This document shows positions 24,926-35,489 of a stretch of 41,203 bases of DNA, piece by piece (positions within the stretch are counted from its first letter, which is position 1; each line of letters starts with the position of its first letter). The notes beneath the pieces were generated by a model. It had not been told where the DNA came from and did no database searches. It saw only the letters and a list, made by a program, of their open reading frames with translations. This DNA comes from Pseudomonadales bacterium (GTDB lineage: Bacteria; Pseudomonadota; Gammaproteobacteria; Pseudomonadales; Pseudohongiellaceae), in assembly GCA_023268635.1 (NCBI GenBank), contig JALQUB010000045.1:1-41203 (forward strand), in the 5' to 3' direction. The translations under genes were made by a program, and so were the position numbers.

Positions 24926-27121
24926 GTGCCCGCTATTGCCATCGCTCCCTGCGTTGACGACATCGACACTTTAACGTCGGGCCTCTCTTCCTATTTAAAC
25001 CGCGACCAAGTTAACGGCGTTCGCCGTGCCTACTACTATGCAGAACAGGCCCATGAGGGCCAGTTCCGTCGTAGCGGCGATCCCTATGTCACCCACCCCC
25101 TCGCCGTAGCCGGCATTTTGTGCGAAATGCACATGGACCCCCAGAGTCTCATGGCTGCGATGCTCCACGATGTTATCGAAGACACCGGCATCACTAAAAC
25201 AGCGGTCAAGCAACAGTTTGGCAGCAGTGTCGCTGACCTAGTCGATGGCGTGAGCAAGCTCAATAAGATGACGTTCTCAAGCCGCGCCGAAGCTCAAGCC
25301 GAGAACTTCCAAAAAATGGCAATGGCGATGGCTAAAGACCTGCGGGTTATCTTGGTTAAGATCGCCGACCGTCTTCACAATATGCGCACCCTCAATAGCC
25401 TAATGCCAGAGAAGCGCCGTCGCATAGCTCGTGAAACGCTCGATATTTACGCGCCCATTGCAAATAGATTAGGCATGAATAATGTCCGCGTAGAATTCGA
25501 AGAACTTGGGTTTAAGGCACTCTATCCGATGCGCGCGCGCCGGATCGAGGCGGCGGTGAAGGCCACTCGCGGTAATCGCAAAGAAATTATCACCAAGATA
25601 CAAACGTCCATAGAGGCTTGTCTCGAGCGTGAGGGATTACCCGGACGTTGTAGCGGTCGAGAGAAACACCTCTTTAGTATCTACGAAAAAATGCGCAGCC
25701 AACGCAAATCTTTTTCGGAAATTATGGACGTGTACGCTTTCCGCATCATTGTCGATAAAGTCGACACTTGCTATCGCGTTCTCGGTGCAGTGCACAGCCT
25801 TTACAAACCAGTACCCGGACGCTTTAAGGATTACATCGCCATTCCAAAAGCGAATGGTTATCAGTCTTTGCATACTTCGCTCTTCGGCATGCACGGCGTG
25901 CCCATCGAAATACAAATTCGCACCGAAGAAATGGAAGCGATGGCCAACAACGGCATTGCGGCCCACTGGCTGTATAAATCGAACGAAGATCTTCCCGGTA
26001 ATGCCCACGTTCGTGCGCGCGAGTGGGTTAACGGTTTACTCGAGTTACAAAAGCATGCCGGCAACTCGCTCGAATTTATCGAGAATGTAAAAATTGATTT
26101 GTTCCCTGACGAGATTTATGTCTTCACCCCGAAGGGCACTATTTTCGAGCTTCCCGCGGGATCGACCGCTGTCGACTTTGCCTACGCGATTCATACCGAT
26201 GTGGGTAACTCCTGCGTCGCCTGTCGCATAAGCCGACGTCTCGCCCCGCTCAGCGAACCTTTGCAAAGTGGCCAAACCGTAGAAATAATCACCGCTCCCG
26301 GAACACAACCGAACCCCGCGTGGTTGAGTTTCGTTGTCACGGGTAAAGCTCGCGCGAATATTCGCCACTATCTAAAAAATCAGAAGATGTCGGAGTCTAT
26401 TTCGCTTGGCAGGCGGCTTCTTAGTAAAGCGCTGTCGGGTTTTGGCACCTCGATCGACGAGATTCCGCAAGCCAATATCGACTCTGTTCTCAAACAGATG
26501 CAGCTCAATTCCCTCGACGAGCTACTAGCTGAAATCGGCCTTGGCAACCGCATGTCGTTTATGATTGCCCAACGCTTAAGTGCGAACGAAGAGCTAAGCG
26601 CGGATGCCGCAATTAAAGAATCGGACAGACAAGGCTCCATCGATATTCGCGGTTCAGAAGGCATGGTGATGAGTTATGCGAAATGTTGTCATCCGATTCC
26701 TGGCGATCCGATTGTTGGACACATCAGCACAGGTCGCGGCATGGTCATCCACACCGAAGACTGCAACAACATCGCTGATATTATCGACGATCCTGAGAAA
26801 TGTGTGTCTGTTCGATGGGATCCTGATGTCAAAGGCGAGTTCTCGGTAGAACTTCGTGTCGAACTCGAGAACCAACGAGGAATCATTGCCACGCTCGCAA
26901 CGACCATCACCGGTTGCGAAGCGAATATCGAACGTATTTCGACGGTAGAACGCGACGCGCGTTTCAGTATCGTGAACTTATCTCTCAATGTGCGTAATCG
27001 CGTACATCTCGCTCGCGTTATGAAAAAGGTCCGGCTCATCCGTTCTGTCTTGAAGGTCACGCGAGTCAAGAGTCGGAAAGTACGTAAGACTATCAAAAGC
27101 ATCCTCGGCGCTAACGAATAG
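24926..27121 (+). CDS. spoT: Bifunctional (p)ppGpp synthetase/hydrolase SpoT
   Basis: 731 residues from GTG 24926 with GGAGG just upstream. An intact HD hydrolase domain is shown by HDVIEDT (His81, Asp82), and a synthetase domain by RFKDYIAIPKANGYQSLHTS and EIQIRTEEMEAMANNGIAAH. The TGS domain (DEIYVFTPKGTIFELPAGST) and C-terminal ACT domain (VELRVELENQRGIIATLATT) follow. The intact HD pair favours SpoT over RelA. This enzyme is likely the main manager of ppGpp hydrolysis. Length is slightly above E. coli SpoT (702). Confidence 0.97.
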   Translation: MPAIAIAPCVDDIDTLTSGLSSYLNRDQVNGVRRAYYYAEQAHEGQFRRSGDPYVTHPLAVAGILCEMHMDPQSLMAAMLHDVIEDTGITKTAVKQQFGSSVADLVDGVSKLNKMTFSSRAEAQAENFQKMAMAMAKDLRVILVKIADRLHNMRTLNSLMPEKRRRIARETLDIYAPIANRLGMNNVRVEFEELGFKALYPMRARRIEAAVKATRGNRKEIITKIQTSIEACLEREGLPGRCSGREKHLFSIYEKMRSQRKSFSEIMDVYAFRIIVDKVDTCYRVLGAVHSLYKPVPGRFKDYIAIPKANGYQSLHTSLFGMHGVPIEIQIRTEEMEAMANNGIAAHWLYKSNEDLPGNAHVRAREWVNGLLELQKHAGNSLEFIENVKIDLFPDEIYVFTPKGTIFELPAGSTAVDFAYAIHTDVGNSCVACRISRRLAPLSEPLQSGQTVEIITAPGTQPNPAWLSFVVTGKARANIRHYLKNQKMSESISLGRRLLSKALSGFGTSIDEIPQANIDSVLKQMQLNSLDELLAEIGLGNRMSFMIAQRLSANEELSADAAIKESDRQGSIDIRGSEGMVMSYAKCCHPIPGDPIVGHISTGRGMVIHTEDCNNIADIIDDPEKCVSVRWDPDVKGEFSVELRVELENQRGIIATLATTITGCEANIERISTVERDARFSIVNLSLNVRNRVHLARVMKKVRLIRSVLKVTRVKSRKVRKTIKSILGANE

Positions 27122-27149
27122 TTAAACCCTAATAAAGGCGACTCATACC

Positions 27150-27533
27150 ATGTCATCTCTAATTCCGGTAAAAACAGCAAACGCACCCGCCGCGATCGGG
27201 CCCTATTCGCAGGCAATCAAATCAGGACAGCTCGTTTTTTTATCCGGTCAGATTCCACTGGTTCCCGAGACCATGGAAGTTGTCGAAGGAGGCATCGAAG
27301 AACAGACCCATCAGGTTTTCAAAAACCTGATCGCTGTCTGTGAAGCGGCCGGTGGCGACCTTACTAATGCCTCGAAATTAACTATCTACCTGACAGATCT
27401 CGGAGACTTCAGTTCGGTGAACACCATCATGGCTGAATATTTCTCCGAGCCCTATCCCGCTCGCGCTACGATCCAAGTCTCAGCCTTACCGAAAGGTGTT
27501 GCCGTCGAAATCGATGCAATTCTCTGTCTCTGA
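27150..27533 (+). CDS. ridA: RidA family reactive enamine/imine deaminase
   Basis: 127 residues, a typical RidA. It hydrolyses 2-aminoacrylate and related enamines made by PLP enzymes such as threonine dehydratase. Marks: KTANAPAAIGPYSQAIKSGQ at the start, FLSGQIPLVPETMEV, the conserved NLIAVCEAAGGDLTNASKLT segment, and the substrate-binding Arg in YPARATIQVSALPKGV. It lies between spoT and recG, the position known from pseudomonads, where enteric bacteria carry trmH. Confidence 0.95.
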   Translation: MSSLIPVKTANAPAAIGPYSQAIKSGQLVFLSGQIPLVPETMEVVEGGIEEQTHQVFKNLIAVCEAAGGDLTNASKLTIYLTDLGDFSSVNTIMAEYFSEPYPARATIQVSALPKGVAVEIDAILCL

Positions 27534-27550
27534 TACAACGAGGCGTCTAA

Positions 27551-29668
27551 ATGATGAGCCTCTCGCGGCAAGACAGAACGCCAAATTCGAATAGAGGACT
27601 AGACTCAGTACCACCTAGTCGACTCAAGGGTGTCGGGCCTTCGATCGAGAAGAAGCTCGCCGCCATCGGCATTTTCTCCGTACAGGATCTACTTTTCCAT
27701 TTACCACTGCGCTACGAAGACCGCACTAAGGTGACGCTCGCGGCGCGCGCGCGCGTCGGAGAATACATGCAATTCGAAGGCGAGATCACTAGCTGTGACA
27801 TACAATTCGGGAAACGCCGAAGCTTGCGTTGCAGCCTCCGTGATTCTTCGGGAAGCATGACCCTGCGGTTCTTCCACTTTAGTGCGGCACAGAAAGATTC
27901 TCTCGCTGTAGGCACGCAACTGCGAATCTACGGTGAAGTGAAACACGGCCGTGCTGGTTTCGAAATTTTTCATCCGGAATACAAAGCACTCGCGCAAGCA
28001 AAACAGATTCCCAGTGACACCCTCACGCCTATCTATCCAACGACCGAGGGACTTCTCCAGCCTCGACTGCGGAGCATAATCAGTCAGGCGGTGGATCTGG
28101 TAATCGCCAACACGGCAATCGAAGATTACCTGCCCAACGAAATCATTCAAAAATTAGGCTTAACGAATCTCACCGAGGCCATCAAGCATATACACCGTCC
28201 ACCCGCCGATGCGTTCGGCGCTTGGGATCGCGAGGCTCCTAACCCAGGTCGTGACCGTCTCGCTTTTGAAGAGTTACTGACCCATCGCATAAGCCTGCGT
28301 CGCCTCCGCAACGACTCGGATAGCCATGCGGCGCCGCAATTTGTCGGTGAATGCCAGTTGATTAGAGGGTTTCTCGCACAACTCCCATTCGATTTAACCG
28401 GCGGTCAGCGCAGGGCGTTCTCGGATATTGAACATGATCTTGCTCGACCCACGCCGATGTTGCGCCTGTTACAAGGTGATGTCGGCTCAGGGAAAACCGT
28501 AGTCGCGGCATTGTCAGCACTCCGTGCAATCGACGCCGGCTATCAGGTCGCCATCATGGCACCGACAGAAATTCTCGCGGAGCAACATGCGATCAATTTT
28601 AAAAACTGGTTCGAACCCCTAGGCATCGAAGTGGGTTGGCATAGCGGCAAGCAAAAAGGAAAGCCTCGAGCGGAGCAGCTCGCACGCGTTGCGTCGGGCG
28701 AATGTCAGATACTCGTCGGCACCCATGCGCTCTTTCAAGACGAACTGGAATATCGCAAGCTCGGTCTCATCATCATCGATGAACAGCATCGCTTCGGGGT
28801 TCAGCAGAGACTCGCACTCCGAGAGAAAGCCGCATCGATGAACATCAACCCCCATCAGTTAGTCATGACGGCGACACCGATTCCCCGCACGCTCGCGATG
28901 AGTGCCTATGCCGATCTCGACAATTCAATCATCGACGAACTGCCGCCGGGTCGAACACCGGTCAACACACTCATCGTCTCCAATGAGCGACGCGGCGAAG
29001 TCATCGAACGCATCGCGGCTGCTTGCGAAGAGAACAGCCAAGCCTATTGGGTGTGTACACTCATAGACGAATCGGAAGTACTCCAATGCCAAGCGGCGGA
29101 AGTCACGGCAGCGCAGCTTGCTGAGCATCTACCCAAGGTCCGCGTCGGTCTTGTCCACGGGCGAATGAAACCTGCTGAGAAGGCTCAGGTGATGGCGAGC
29201 TTTAAGGCGGCGGAAATCGATCTCCTAGTAGCGACGACAGTCATCGAAGTGGGAGTTGATGTTCCCAATGCGAGCTTGATGGTGATAGAAAATCCAGAGC
29301 GATTAGGGCTCGCGCAACTGCACCAATTACGAGGCCGCGTGGGCCGCGGCTCAGTGAAGAGTCACTGCATACTGCTCTATCAGACCCCTCTCTCTCGCAA
29401 TGGCAAAGAACGCTTGAGTGTCATGCGTGAAAGCAACGACGGCTTTTTCATCGCGGAAAAAGATCTAGAACTGCGTGGCCCAGGACAGGTATTAGGAACG
29501 GCACAAACGGGACTGATGCAATTCAGAATCGCCGACATCACACGAGATGCGAACATGCTCGATGATGTGAAAAACGCCGCTGACTTTGTATTAAGTCACC
29601 ACCCACAGATCGTGGACTCACTCATCCGTCGATGGCTCGGAGAGAATATTCATTATGCGAACGTATAA
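27551..29668 (+). CDS. recG: ATP-dependent DNA helicase RecG
   Basis: 705 residues. RecG remodels stalled replication forks and branch-migrates Holliday junctions. The N-terminal wedge/OB domain (about 20-180) contains LKGVGPSIEKKLAAIGIFSV and DLLFHLPLRYEDRT. The superfamily 2 motor shows Walker A LLQGDVGSGKTVVAALSALR, Walker B IIIDEQHRFGVQQR, the motif III MTATPIPRTLAMSAY and motif V/VI VATTVIEVGVDVPNASLMVI and QLHQLRGRVGRGSVKSHCIL. The ribosome site GAGG precedes ATG 27551. Confidence 0.97.
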   Translation: MMSLSRQDRTPNSNRGLDSVPPSRLKGVGPSIEKKLAAIGIFSVQDLLFHLPLRYEDRTKVTLAARARVGEYMQFEGEITSCDIQFGKRRSLRCSLRDSSGSMTLRFFHFSAAQKDSLAVGTQLRIYGEVKHGRAGFEIFHPEYKALAQAKQIPSDTLTPIYPTTEGLLQPRLRSIISQAVDLVIANTAIEDYLPNEIIQKLGLTNLTEAIKHIHRPPADAFGAWDREAPNPGRDRLAFEELLTHRISLRRLRNDSDSHAAPQFVGECQLIRGFLAQLPFDLTGGQRRAFSDIEHDLARPTPMLRLLQGDVGSGKTVVAALSALRAIDAGYQVAIMAPTEILAEQHAINFKNWFEPLGIEVGWHSGKQKGKPRAEQLARVASGECQILVGTHALFQDELEYRKLGLIIIDEQHRFGVQQRLALREKAASMNINPHQLVMTATPIPRTLAMSAYADLDNSIIDELPPGRTPVNTLIVSNERRGEVIERIAAACEENSQAYWVCTLIDESEVLQCQAAEVTAAQLAEHLPKVRVGLVHGRMKPAEKAQVMASFKAAEIDLLVATTVIEVGVDVPNASLMVIENPERLGLAQLHQLRGRVGRGSVKSHCILLYQTPLSRNGKERLSVMRESNDGFFIAEKDLELRGPGQVLGTAQTGLMQFRIADITRDANMLDDVKNAADFVLSHHPQIVDSLIRRWLGENIHYANV

Positions 29669-29774
29669 TTTCGAAAGTTGTAAACATCGACTTGCATCGC
29701 TAAAGTCGACGCTTATAATCCCCACTCCAGACATGCGCAAATAACGCGTCTCACTAGATCTGCTCGGACGCACA

Positions 29775-30632
29775 GTGAATCAAATTAAAGAAAAATTTCC
29801 CGCGCTTTTGCAACTTATCCGCTTCGACCGCCCCATCGGCATTCTGTTGCTGCTTTGGCCGACCTTGAGTGCATTGTGGATAGCGAGCGGTGGTTTTCCG
29901 AGGCTTGACCTGCTTGTTATTTTCACCGCGGGCACAGCGATCATGCGGTCGGCGGGTTGCTGCATTAATGACTTCGCCGATGCCAAAATCGATGGCCATG
30001 TCCTGCGTACCGAGCAGCGGCCACTCGCCACGGGCGCTCTCAGCAAGCGTGATGCTATTACCGCTTTTCTTGTCCTGTCACTGATTGGTTTTATTCTCGT
30101 GTTATTCACCAATCGAGCGACGATTCTCCTGTCCTTTGGTGCCGTTGCAATCGCCGCTTTATATCCTTTCATGAAGCGCATCACCAACCTACCGCAATTG
30201 GTATTAGGTGTGGCTTACTCCTGGGGAATTTTGATGGCGTTCACCGCAGTGAGAGAAGAGATACCTGCTTCCGCCTATTTGCTGTTTATTGCCAACGCTT
30301 TGTGGACCGTCGCCTACGATACTCAATACGCGATGGTAGATCGCGAATACGATCTCAAGATCGGTGTTAAATCGACCGCAATCCTTTTCGGTGATACAGA
30401 CAAGCTGATGATTGCTGTCTTACAAAGCTTAGTTTTGCTTGCGTGGCTGTTGGCAGGGAAACAGTTCGATCTCGGCACGAGTTATTTTGTAGGAATAGCG
30501 GCTGCAGCTGCTTTATTTTTCTACCACCAATATCTAATACGTGACCGCCTGCCCGAACCCTGTTTTAAAGCATTCCTGCATAATAACTGGGTCGGGCTCG
30601 TCATGTTCATCGGCGTCGTATTCGCCTTTTAA
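29775..30632 (+). CDS. ubiA: 4-hydroxybenzoate octaprenyltransferase UbiA
   Basis: 285 residues, starting at GTG 29775. Integral membrane prenyltransferase that attaches the polyprenyl tail to 4-hydroxybenzoate in ubiquinone synthesis. Both Asp-rich motifs are visible: [20 protein letters not shown] near residue 67 and [20 protein letters not shown] near residue 185. About eight hydrophobic helices surround them. ubiC, often adjacent in relatives, is absent here. It is convergent with gcdH across a short hairpin. Confidence 0.96.
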   Translation: MNQIKEKFPALLQLIRFDRPIGILLLLWPTLSALWIASGGFPRLDLLVIFTAGTAIMRSAGCCINDFADAKIDGHVLRTEQRPLATGALSKRDAITAFLVLSLIGFILVLFTNRATILLSFGAVAIAALYPFMKRITNLPQLVLGVAYSWGILMAFTAVREEIPASAYLLFIANALWTVAYDTQYAMVDREYDLKIGVKSTAILFGDTDKLMIAVLQSLVLLAWLLAGKQFDLGTSYFVGIAAAAALFFYHQYLIRDRLPEPCFKAFLHNNWVGLVMFIGVVFAF

Positions 30633-30647
30633 CGCGTAACGCGTTTT
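30631..30647. terminator. Short hairpin between the ubiA and gcdH stops
   Basis: AACGCG, loop TAA, CGCGTT, with four T on each side. It occupies exactly the gap between the two convergent stop codons and could serve as a weak bidirectional terminator. Confidence 0.5.
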
Positions 30648-31839
30648 AGGCGCCGGTGAAAGCCTGTATGCCGGTTTGCGCGCGTCCCAGAATCAACGCA
30701 TGTATATCTGACGTTCCCTCGTAGGTGTTCACAACCTCAAGGTTTTGCATGTGACGCATGATTGGATACTCATCAGAGATTCCATTGCCACCGAGCATGT
30801 CGCGCGCTTCGCGCGCCGCGGCCAATGCTTTCTCACAAGAATTGCGCTTGAGCAATGAAATGAGCGGCACCGCCAGCTTGCCTTCGTCTTTCAATCGGCA
30901 AGCCTGCAAACAACCCTGCAGCGCGAGAGAGAGTTCTGTCTGCATGATCGCGAGCTTCTTCTGGATGAGCTGGTTCGCAGCAAGTGGGCGGCCGAACTGC
31001 TTGCGATCTAAGGTGTATTGCAACGCCGCGTGCCAACAAGTCTCACCGGCACCGATCGCTCCCCAAGCGATGCCGAGGCGAGCTGAATTCAGGCAGCTAA
31101 AGGGCCCAGCGAGACCGCGCGCCTTCGGTAATTTATTTTCTGCCGGCACGAAGACTTCATCCATGACAATTTCACCCGTCACTGATGCGCGTAATGCGAG
31201 CTTACCTTCGATCTTCGGCGCGCTCAGTCCTTTCATTCCCTTCTCGAGGATGAATCCACCTATCACGCCATCATCGTCTTTTGCCCAGACGATAAACACG
31301 TCGGCGAAAGGAGAATTACTAATCCAGTTCTTAGCGCCGCTGAGGAGGAATCCTCCATCGACGGTACGCGCACGCGTAATCATGCTGCCGGGATCTGAAC
31401 CATGATCAGGCTCAGTGAGACCAAAACAACCGATGTATTCACCGGTTGCTAGCTTAGGCAGATACTTCTGCTTCTGTTCCTCGCTACCGAATTCATTAAT
31501 CGGATGCATCACGAGACTAGACTGCACGCTCATCATTGAGCGGTAACCCGAATCGACAGCCTCAATTTCTTTGGCGGCTAAGCCATAGCACACATAGTTG
31601 ACGCCGGCGCAGCCATAGCCTTCGATCGTTGAACCCAGTAGACCCAAGGCCCCCATCTCGCGAAAGATTTCGGGATCGCTTTGTTCATTGCGGTACGCTT
31701 CGCGAACCCGCGGTAAGAGTTTTTCCTGCGCGTATTGGCGCGCAGTGTCGCGCACTAGGCGTTCCTCTTCGCTGAGTTGTGATTCCATGAGGAACGGATC
31801 TTTCCAATCAAATTGTGCGTTGTCCGAACGAACAGACAT
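30646..31839 (-). CDS. gcdH: Glutaryl-CoA dehydrogenase (acyl-CoA dehydrogenase family)
   Basis: 397 residues, the usual GcdH size. FAD enzyme that oxidises and decarboxylates glutaryl-CoA to crotonyl-CoA in lysine and tryptophan breakdown. It has the GcdH-type start [43 protein letters not shown]-loop segments [17 protein letters not shown] and [20 protein letters not shown], and the catalytic Glu in [19 protein letters not shown]. An AGGAG site precedes ATG 31839. No other lysine-degradation genes are nearby. It diverges from uvrD. Confidence 0.93.
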   Translation of the reverse strand: MSVRSDNAQFDWKDPFLMESQLSEEERLVRDTARQYAQEKLLPRVREAYRNEQSDPEIFREMGALGLLGSTIEGYGCAGVNYVCYGLAAKEIEAVDSGYRSMMSVQSSLVMHPINEFGSEEQKQKYLPKLATGEYIGCFGLTEPDHGSDPGSMITRARTVDGGFLLSGAKNWISNSPFADVFIVWAKDDDGVIGGFILEKGMKGLSAPKIEGKLALRASVTGEIVMDEVFVPAENKLPKARGLAGPFSCLNSARLGIAWGAIGAGETCWHAALQYTLDRKQFGRPLAANQLIQKKLAIMQTELSLALQGCLQACRLKDEGKLAVPLISLLKRNSCEKALAAAREARDMLGGNGISDEYPIMRHMQNLEVVNTYEGTSDIHALILGRAQTGIQAFTGA

Positions 31840-32026
31840 AGTCTTCTCCTACAGGCGAGTCTTCGATCAATTGTTCAAGTAAGGGCGCAATTCTATCAAA
31901 CTACTTCGCATTTCCCTATTTCCCATACCCTATCGAGGCAAAAACCGATCGGATTATCACAAGAAAATTTATCCTCAGAGCGAGATGTTAATCGTATCGC
32001 CTTGGGTTTTGACCTAAAATAGGGCG

Positions 32027-34237
32027 ATGGATGTCTCGCATATACTCGACTCGTTAAACGACGAACAACGCCACGCTGTCGCCAACCCTAGCCAACACCT
32101 TCTCGTGCTTGCCGGCGCCGGTAGCGGTAAAACTCGTGTGCTTGTGCATCGCATCGCCTGGCTGCTCGAGGCGGAACAAGTGTCGCCCTTTTCTATCCTA
32201 GCCGTCACCTTCACCAACAAGGCCGCCCGCGAGATGCGCCATCGAATTGAGTCCCTCATGGGTCAATCATTCGGCGGCATGTGGGTTGGCACCTTCCACG
32301 GCCTCGCGCACCGGCTATTACGTGCACATTGGCAAGAAGCGGGGCTGGTCCAGGATTTCCAAATTCTCGATAGCGACGATCAACTGCGCCTCATTAAACG
32401 AATCAACCGAGAGCTGCATATAGACGAAGAGAGGTGGCCGGCGAAACAATGCCAATGGTTTATCAATAGCCAGAAAGACGAAGGTCTGCGCGCCGCAAAT
32501 ATCGACAGTTTCGGCGATGAATACACCAAGACCATGCTGAGCATCTATCGGGCCTATGAAATTGCCTGTGATCGCGGTGGCATGATCGATTTCGGTGAAA
32601 TTCTGCTTCGCTCACATGAACTTTGGCTCAAAAACCCCCAAATTCTCGACCACTATCAGCGCCGCTTTCAGCATATCTTGGTAGACGAGTTCCAAGACAC
32701 CAACTCGATTCAATATGCTTGGCTCAGGGTTCTCGCGGGGCGGAACAGTCATCTGATGGTCGTCGGTGATGATGATCAATCCATTTATGGCTGGCGCGGT
32801 GCCAAAATCGAGAATATCCAACAATTCAGCAATGATTTTCCCGGCGCCCAACTGGTCAAACTCGAACAAAACTACCGTTCGACGAAGAATATTCTGGATG
32901 CCGCCAATAGCCTTATTATGAATAATGCTGGGCGTCTCGGTAAGCAACTGTGGACCGAAGGCGTCGCGGGCGAGCCCATAAGCGTTTACGAGGCCTTCAA
33001 TGAACAAGACGAAGCCCGCTTCGTCGTCGATCGTCTGCAAGATTGGTTTAACGGGGGCAATCGTCGTGCAGACTCGGCTGTCCTATATCGCTCTAACGCG
33101 CAGTCGCGCGAACTCGAAGAAGCCTTGCTCCGAGTCGGTATGCCCTATCGAATTTACGGCGGCCAACGATTCTATGAGCGTCTCGAGATCAAGAATGCGC
33201 TCGCTTACCTCCGCTTGCTCATCAATCGATTCGATGACACCGCGATGGAGCGCATCATCAACGTGCCTACACGGGGCATCGGCGGTCGTACGCTAGAATT
33301 GCTGCGGCAACTCGCACGAGATCGTGATTGTTCGCTCTGGGAAGCAGCAGTCGTGGCAGTTAATGAGTCTTTACTTACTTCTAGAGCCGCTAATTCTGTG
33401 CTGGCATTCCTTCAGCTCATCGATACTCTCGATGAGTCAGGTCGCGACTTGGAACTGTACGCTAAGGCAGATTTAGTCATTAAAAGCACCGGTCTCATCC
33501 CACATCATGAGAAGGAAGGCGGAGAAAAAGCGCGCGCACGCATCGAGAACCTCGAGGAGCTAGTAACCGCCGCCGGGAGTTTCGACGTCACCGATGCCGA
33601 TGAGGATCTCGATACGACCTCGTCAAACTTCCTCGCCGCTTTCTTAGATCAAGCGGCTCTCGATGCCGGCGAAAGCCAGGCCGCCGCAGACGAGGACGCG
33701 GTCCAACTCATGACTCTGCACTCCGCCAAGGGCCTGGAATTTGACCTAGTCTTCCTGGTGGGCATGGAAGAGGGTCTATTCCCCCACAAAATGTCCATGG
33801 ATGATCTCGCCGGCCTCGAAGAGGAGCGTCGCCTCGCCTACGTAGGCATCACCCGCGCCAAGCACAAGCTATACCTGAGCCATGCAGAGTCACGTCGTAT
33901 GCATGGTGAAATCAACCTCTGTCGACCCTCTCGCTTCGTCCGTGAAATTCCCAAATCACTTATCGAGGAAGTCCGTCTCAAGTCAACAATCAGTCGTCCC
34001 GCGGTCGGCGGCCCCCGGCTCGGACGCAGCAATCCTAGCGCCAGTCTCGATGGCTCCGTCGATGTTCCGCAAACGAGTCTCTCGCTGGGACAGCGTGTCA
34101 TCCACGGCAAGTTCGGAGAAGGAGTCGTCCTCAACTACGAGGGTCAGGGTAATAACGCGCGCGTACAGGTGAATTTCGACTCCGCGGGAAGCAAGTGGTT
34201 AGTGCTGTCCTACGCGAAGCTCGAGGTACTCGCCTAG
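32027..34237 (+). CDS. uvrD: DNA helicase II UvrD
   Basis: 736 residues (E. coli 720). Superfamily 1 3'-to-5' helicase for nucleotide excision and mismatch repair. Motifs in order: LNDEQRHAV (Q motif), LAGAGSGKTRVLVHRIAWLL (Walker A), VTFTNKAAREMRHRI, VDEFQDTNSIQYAWLR, VGDDDQSIYGWRGAKIENIQ, LEQNYRSTKNIL, MTLHSAKGLEFDLVFLVGME and RRLAYVGITRAKHKLYL. The C-terminal tail ends in the Tudor-like segment LGQRVIHGKFGEGVVLNYEG and KWLVLSYAKLEVL, typical of UvrD. Monocistronic and divergent from gcdH. Confidence 0.97.
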   Translation: MDVSHILDSLNDEQRHAVANPSQHLLVLAGAGSGKTRVLVHRIAWLLEAEQVSPFSILAVTFTNKAAREMRHRIESLMGQSFGGMWVGTFHGLAHRLLRAHWQEAGLVQDFQILDSDDQLRLIKRINRELHIDEERWPAKQCQWFINSQKDEGLRAANIDSFGDEYTKTMLSIYRAYEIACDRGGMIDFGEILLRSHELWLKNPQILDHYQRRFQHILVDEFQDTNSIQYAWLRVLAGRNSHLMVVGDDDQSIYGWRGAKIENIQQFSNDFPGAQLVKLEQNYRSTKNILDAANSLIMNNAGRLGKQLWTEGVAGEPISVYEAFNEQDEARFVVDRLQDWFNGGNRRADSAVLYRSNAQSRELEEALLRVGMPYRIYGGQRFYERLEIKNALAYLRLLINRFDDTAMERIINVPTRGIGGRTLELLRQLARDRDCSLWEAAVVAVNESLLTSRAANSVLAFLQLIDTLDESGRDLELYAKADLVIKSTGLIPHHEKEGGEKARARIENLEELVTAAGSFDVTDADEDLDTTSSNFLAAFLDQAALDAGESQAAADEDAVQLMTLHSAKGLEFDLVFLVGMEEGLFPHKMSMDDLAGLEEERRLAYVGITRAKHKLYLSHAESRRMHGEINLCRPSRFVREIPKSLIEEVRLKSTISRPAVGGPRLGRSNPSASLDGSVDVPQTSLSLGQRVIHGKFGEGVVLNYEGQGNNARVQVNFDSAGSKWLVLSYAKLEVLA

Positions 34238-34312
34238 TTTCAACGACTTCATCTCTCTTGTGCTATCCTCGCCCGTTACATTTGTCTGCTAAGTATCGCT
34301 GGCAGGCCTGCT

Positions 34313-35482
34313 TTGAATATTTTTGTCGAGACACTCTGTATGAAACTTGGCCGTATGAAATTTAGCTTTCGCCCTGCCTCTGCCGTCATTCGTTATTTCG
34401 GTCTAGCATCGGCATTACTACTCGCAAGCTGTGGCGAGTCATCGAATGACAGCGCGACAAGCGGCAATGCTGCGACCGAACAACAGCAGCATTACGAATG
34501 GAAACTCATTACCTCGTGGCCGAAAAATCTGCCGGCTCTAGGCACAACGCCAGAGTACTTTGCCAAGATTGTTGATGAGATGAGTGCGGGGCGGATGAAG
34601 ATTCGTGTCTTCGGCGCCAACGAACTAGTTGGGGGTCTCGAGGTATTCGATGCGGTGTCCTCCGGTGTCGCAGAGATTGGGCATTCCGGCGCCTATTACT
34701 GGCAAGGCAAGATTGCCGGCACACCCTTCTTCTCGACAATACCCTTCGGCCTCACCGGTGTCGAAATGAACGCTTGGTTAGACTACGGAGGCGGCAAAGA
34801 ATTATGGCGTGAGATTTATGAGCCTTTTAATCTCTATCCAACCCGCGGCGGCAACTCAGGCACTCAGATGTTTGGTTGGTTCAATAAAGAAATTAATTCC
34901 CTCGAAGACATAAAGGGATTGAAGATGCGCATCCCCGGCCTAGGCGGCGAAGTGTTCCGCCGAGCGGGCGGTGTGCCCTTAACTTTACAAGTAAGCGATG
35001 TGTTCACGTCCATGCAAACCGGTGCCCTTGATGCAACCGAATTTGTTGGCCCTTACAATGACCTCTCTGCCGGTTACCACACCGTCGCCGATTATTATTA
35101 CTACCCCGGTTGGCATGAGCCAGGCTCAACCATTGAGCTAGTCTTTAATAAAGAGAAATTAGACTCGTTGCCTGCCGACTTGCGCGCAATCGTGTTAAAT
35201 GCTGCCGAGGTAATGAATCAAAAATTATTGGATGAGTACACCGCGCTTAATAACGAAGCACTAAAAACACTCGTTAATGAACACGGTATACAACTACGTA
35301 AACTGCCAGACGACGTACTCGCAGAATTCCGCCGCTTATCGGCTGAGGTAGTCAGTGAACTCGCGGATACCGATGAGACGACGCGCCGAATTTATGAGTC
35401 TTATTCTAAGTTTCAGCAAGGTGTCGAAGATTATCACGCCATTTCGGAAGAGGCGTATATCGATGCACGGCGCGGAAAATAA
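34313..35482 (+). CDS. TRAP transporter substrate-binding lipoprotein, TakP-like DctP family
   Basis: Up to 389 residues from TTG 34313; ATG 34340 and ATG 34355 are alternative starts, so the N-terminus is uncertain. The signal ends in LASALLLASCGES, a lipobox with Cys, so it is probably lipid-anchored. The mature part is the TRAP binding protein type that binds 2-oxo acids (TakP): WKLITSWPKNLPALGTTPEY, RGGNSGTQMFGWFNKEINSL, MRIPGLGGEVFRRAGGVPLT, LDATEFVGPYNDLS and YYYPGWHEPGSTIEL. The ligand is inferred, not proven. Its permeases are on the other strand beyond the thioesterase gene. Confidence 0.88.
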   Translation: MNIFVETLCMKLGRMKFSFRPASAVIRYFGLASALLLASCGESSNDSATSGNAATEQQQHYEWKLITSWPKNLPALGTTPEYFAKIVDEMSAGRMKIRVFGANELVGGLEVFDAVSSGVAEIGHSGAYYWQGKIAGTPFFSTIPFGLTGVEMNAWLDYGGGKELWREIYEPFNLYPTRGGNSGTQMFGWFNKEINSLEDIKGLKMRIPGLGGEVFRRAGGVPLTLQVSDVFTSMQTGALDATEFVGPYNDLSAGYHTVADYYYYPGWHEPGSTIELVFNKEKLDSLPADLRAIVLNAAEVMNQKLLDEYTALNNEALKTLVNEHGIQLRKLPDDVLAEFRRLSAEVVSELADTDETTRRIYESYSKFQQGVEDYHAISEEAYIDARRGK

Positions 35483-35489
35483 TGCCCGC

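Noticed and set aside
25629..26090. Long plus-strand frame of 153 codons inside spoT
   Set aside because: It is out of frame with an uninterrupted, motif-rich SpoT and shows no family features.
30758..31405. Plus-strand open frame of 215 codons opposite gcdH
   Set aside because: The opposite strand encodes a complete glutaryl-CoA dehydrogenase with all its motifs; this frame is an antisense shadow.
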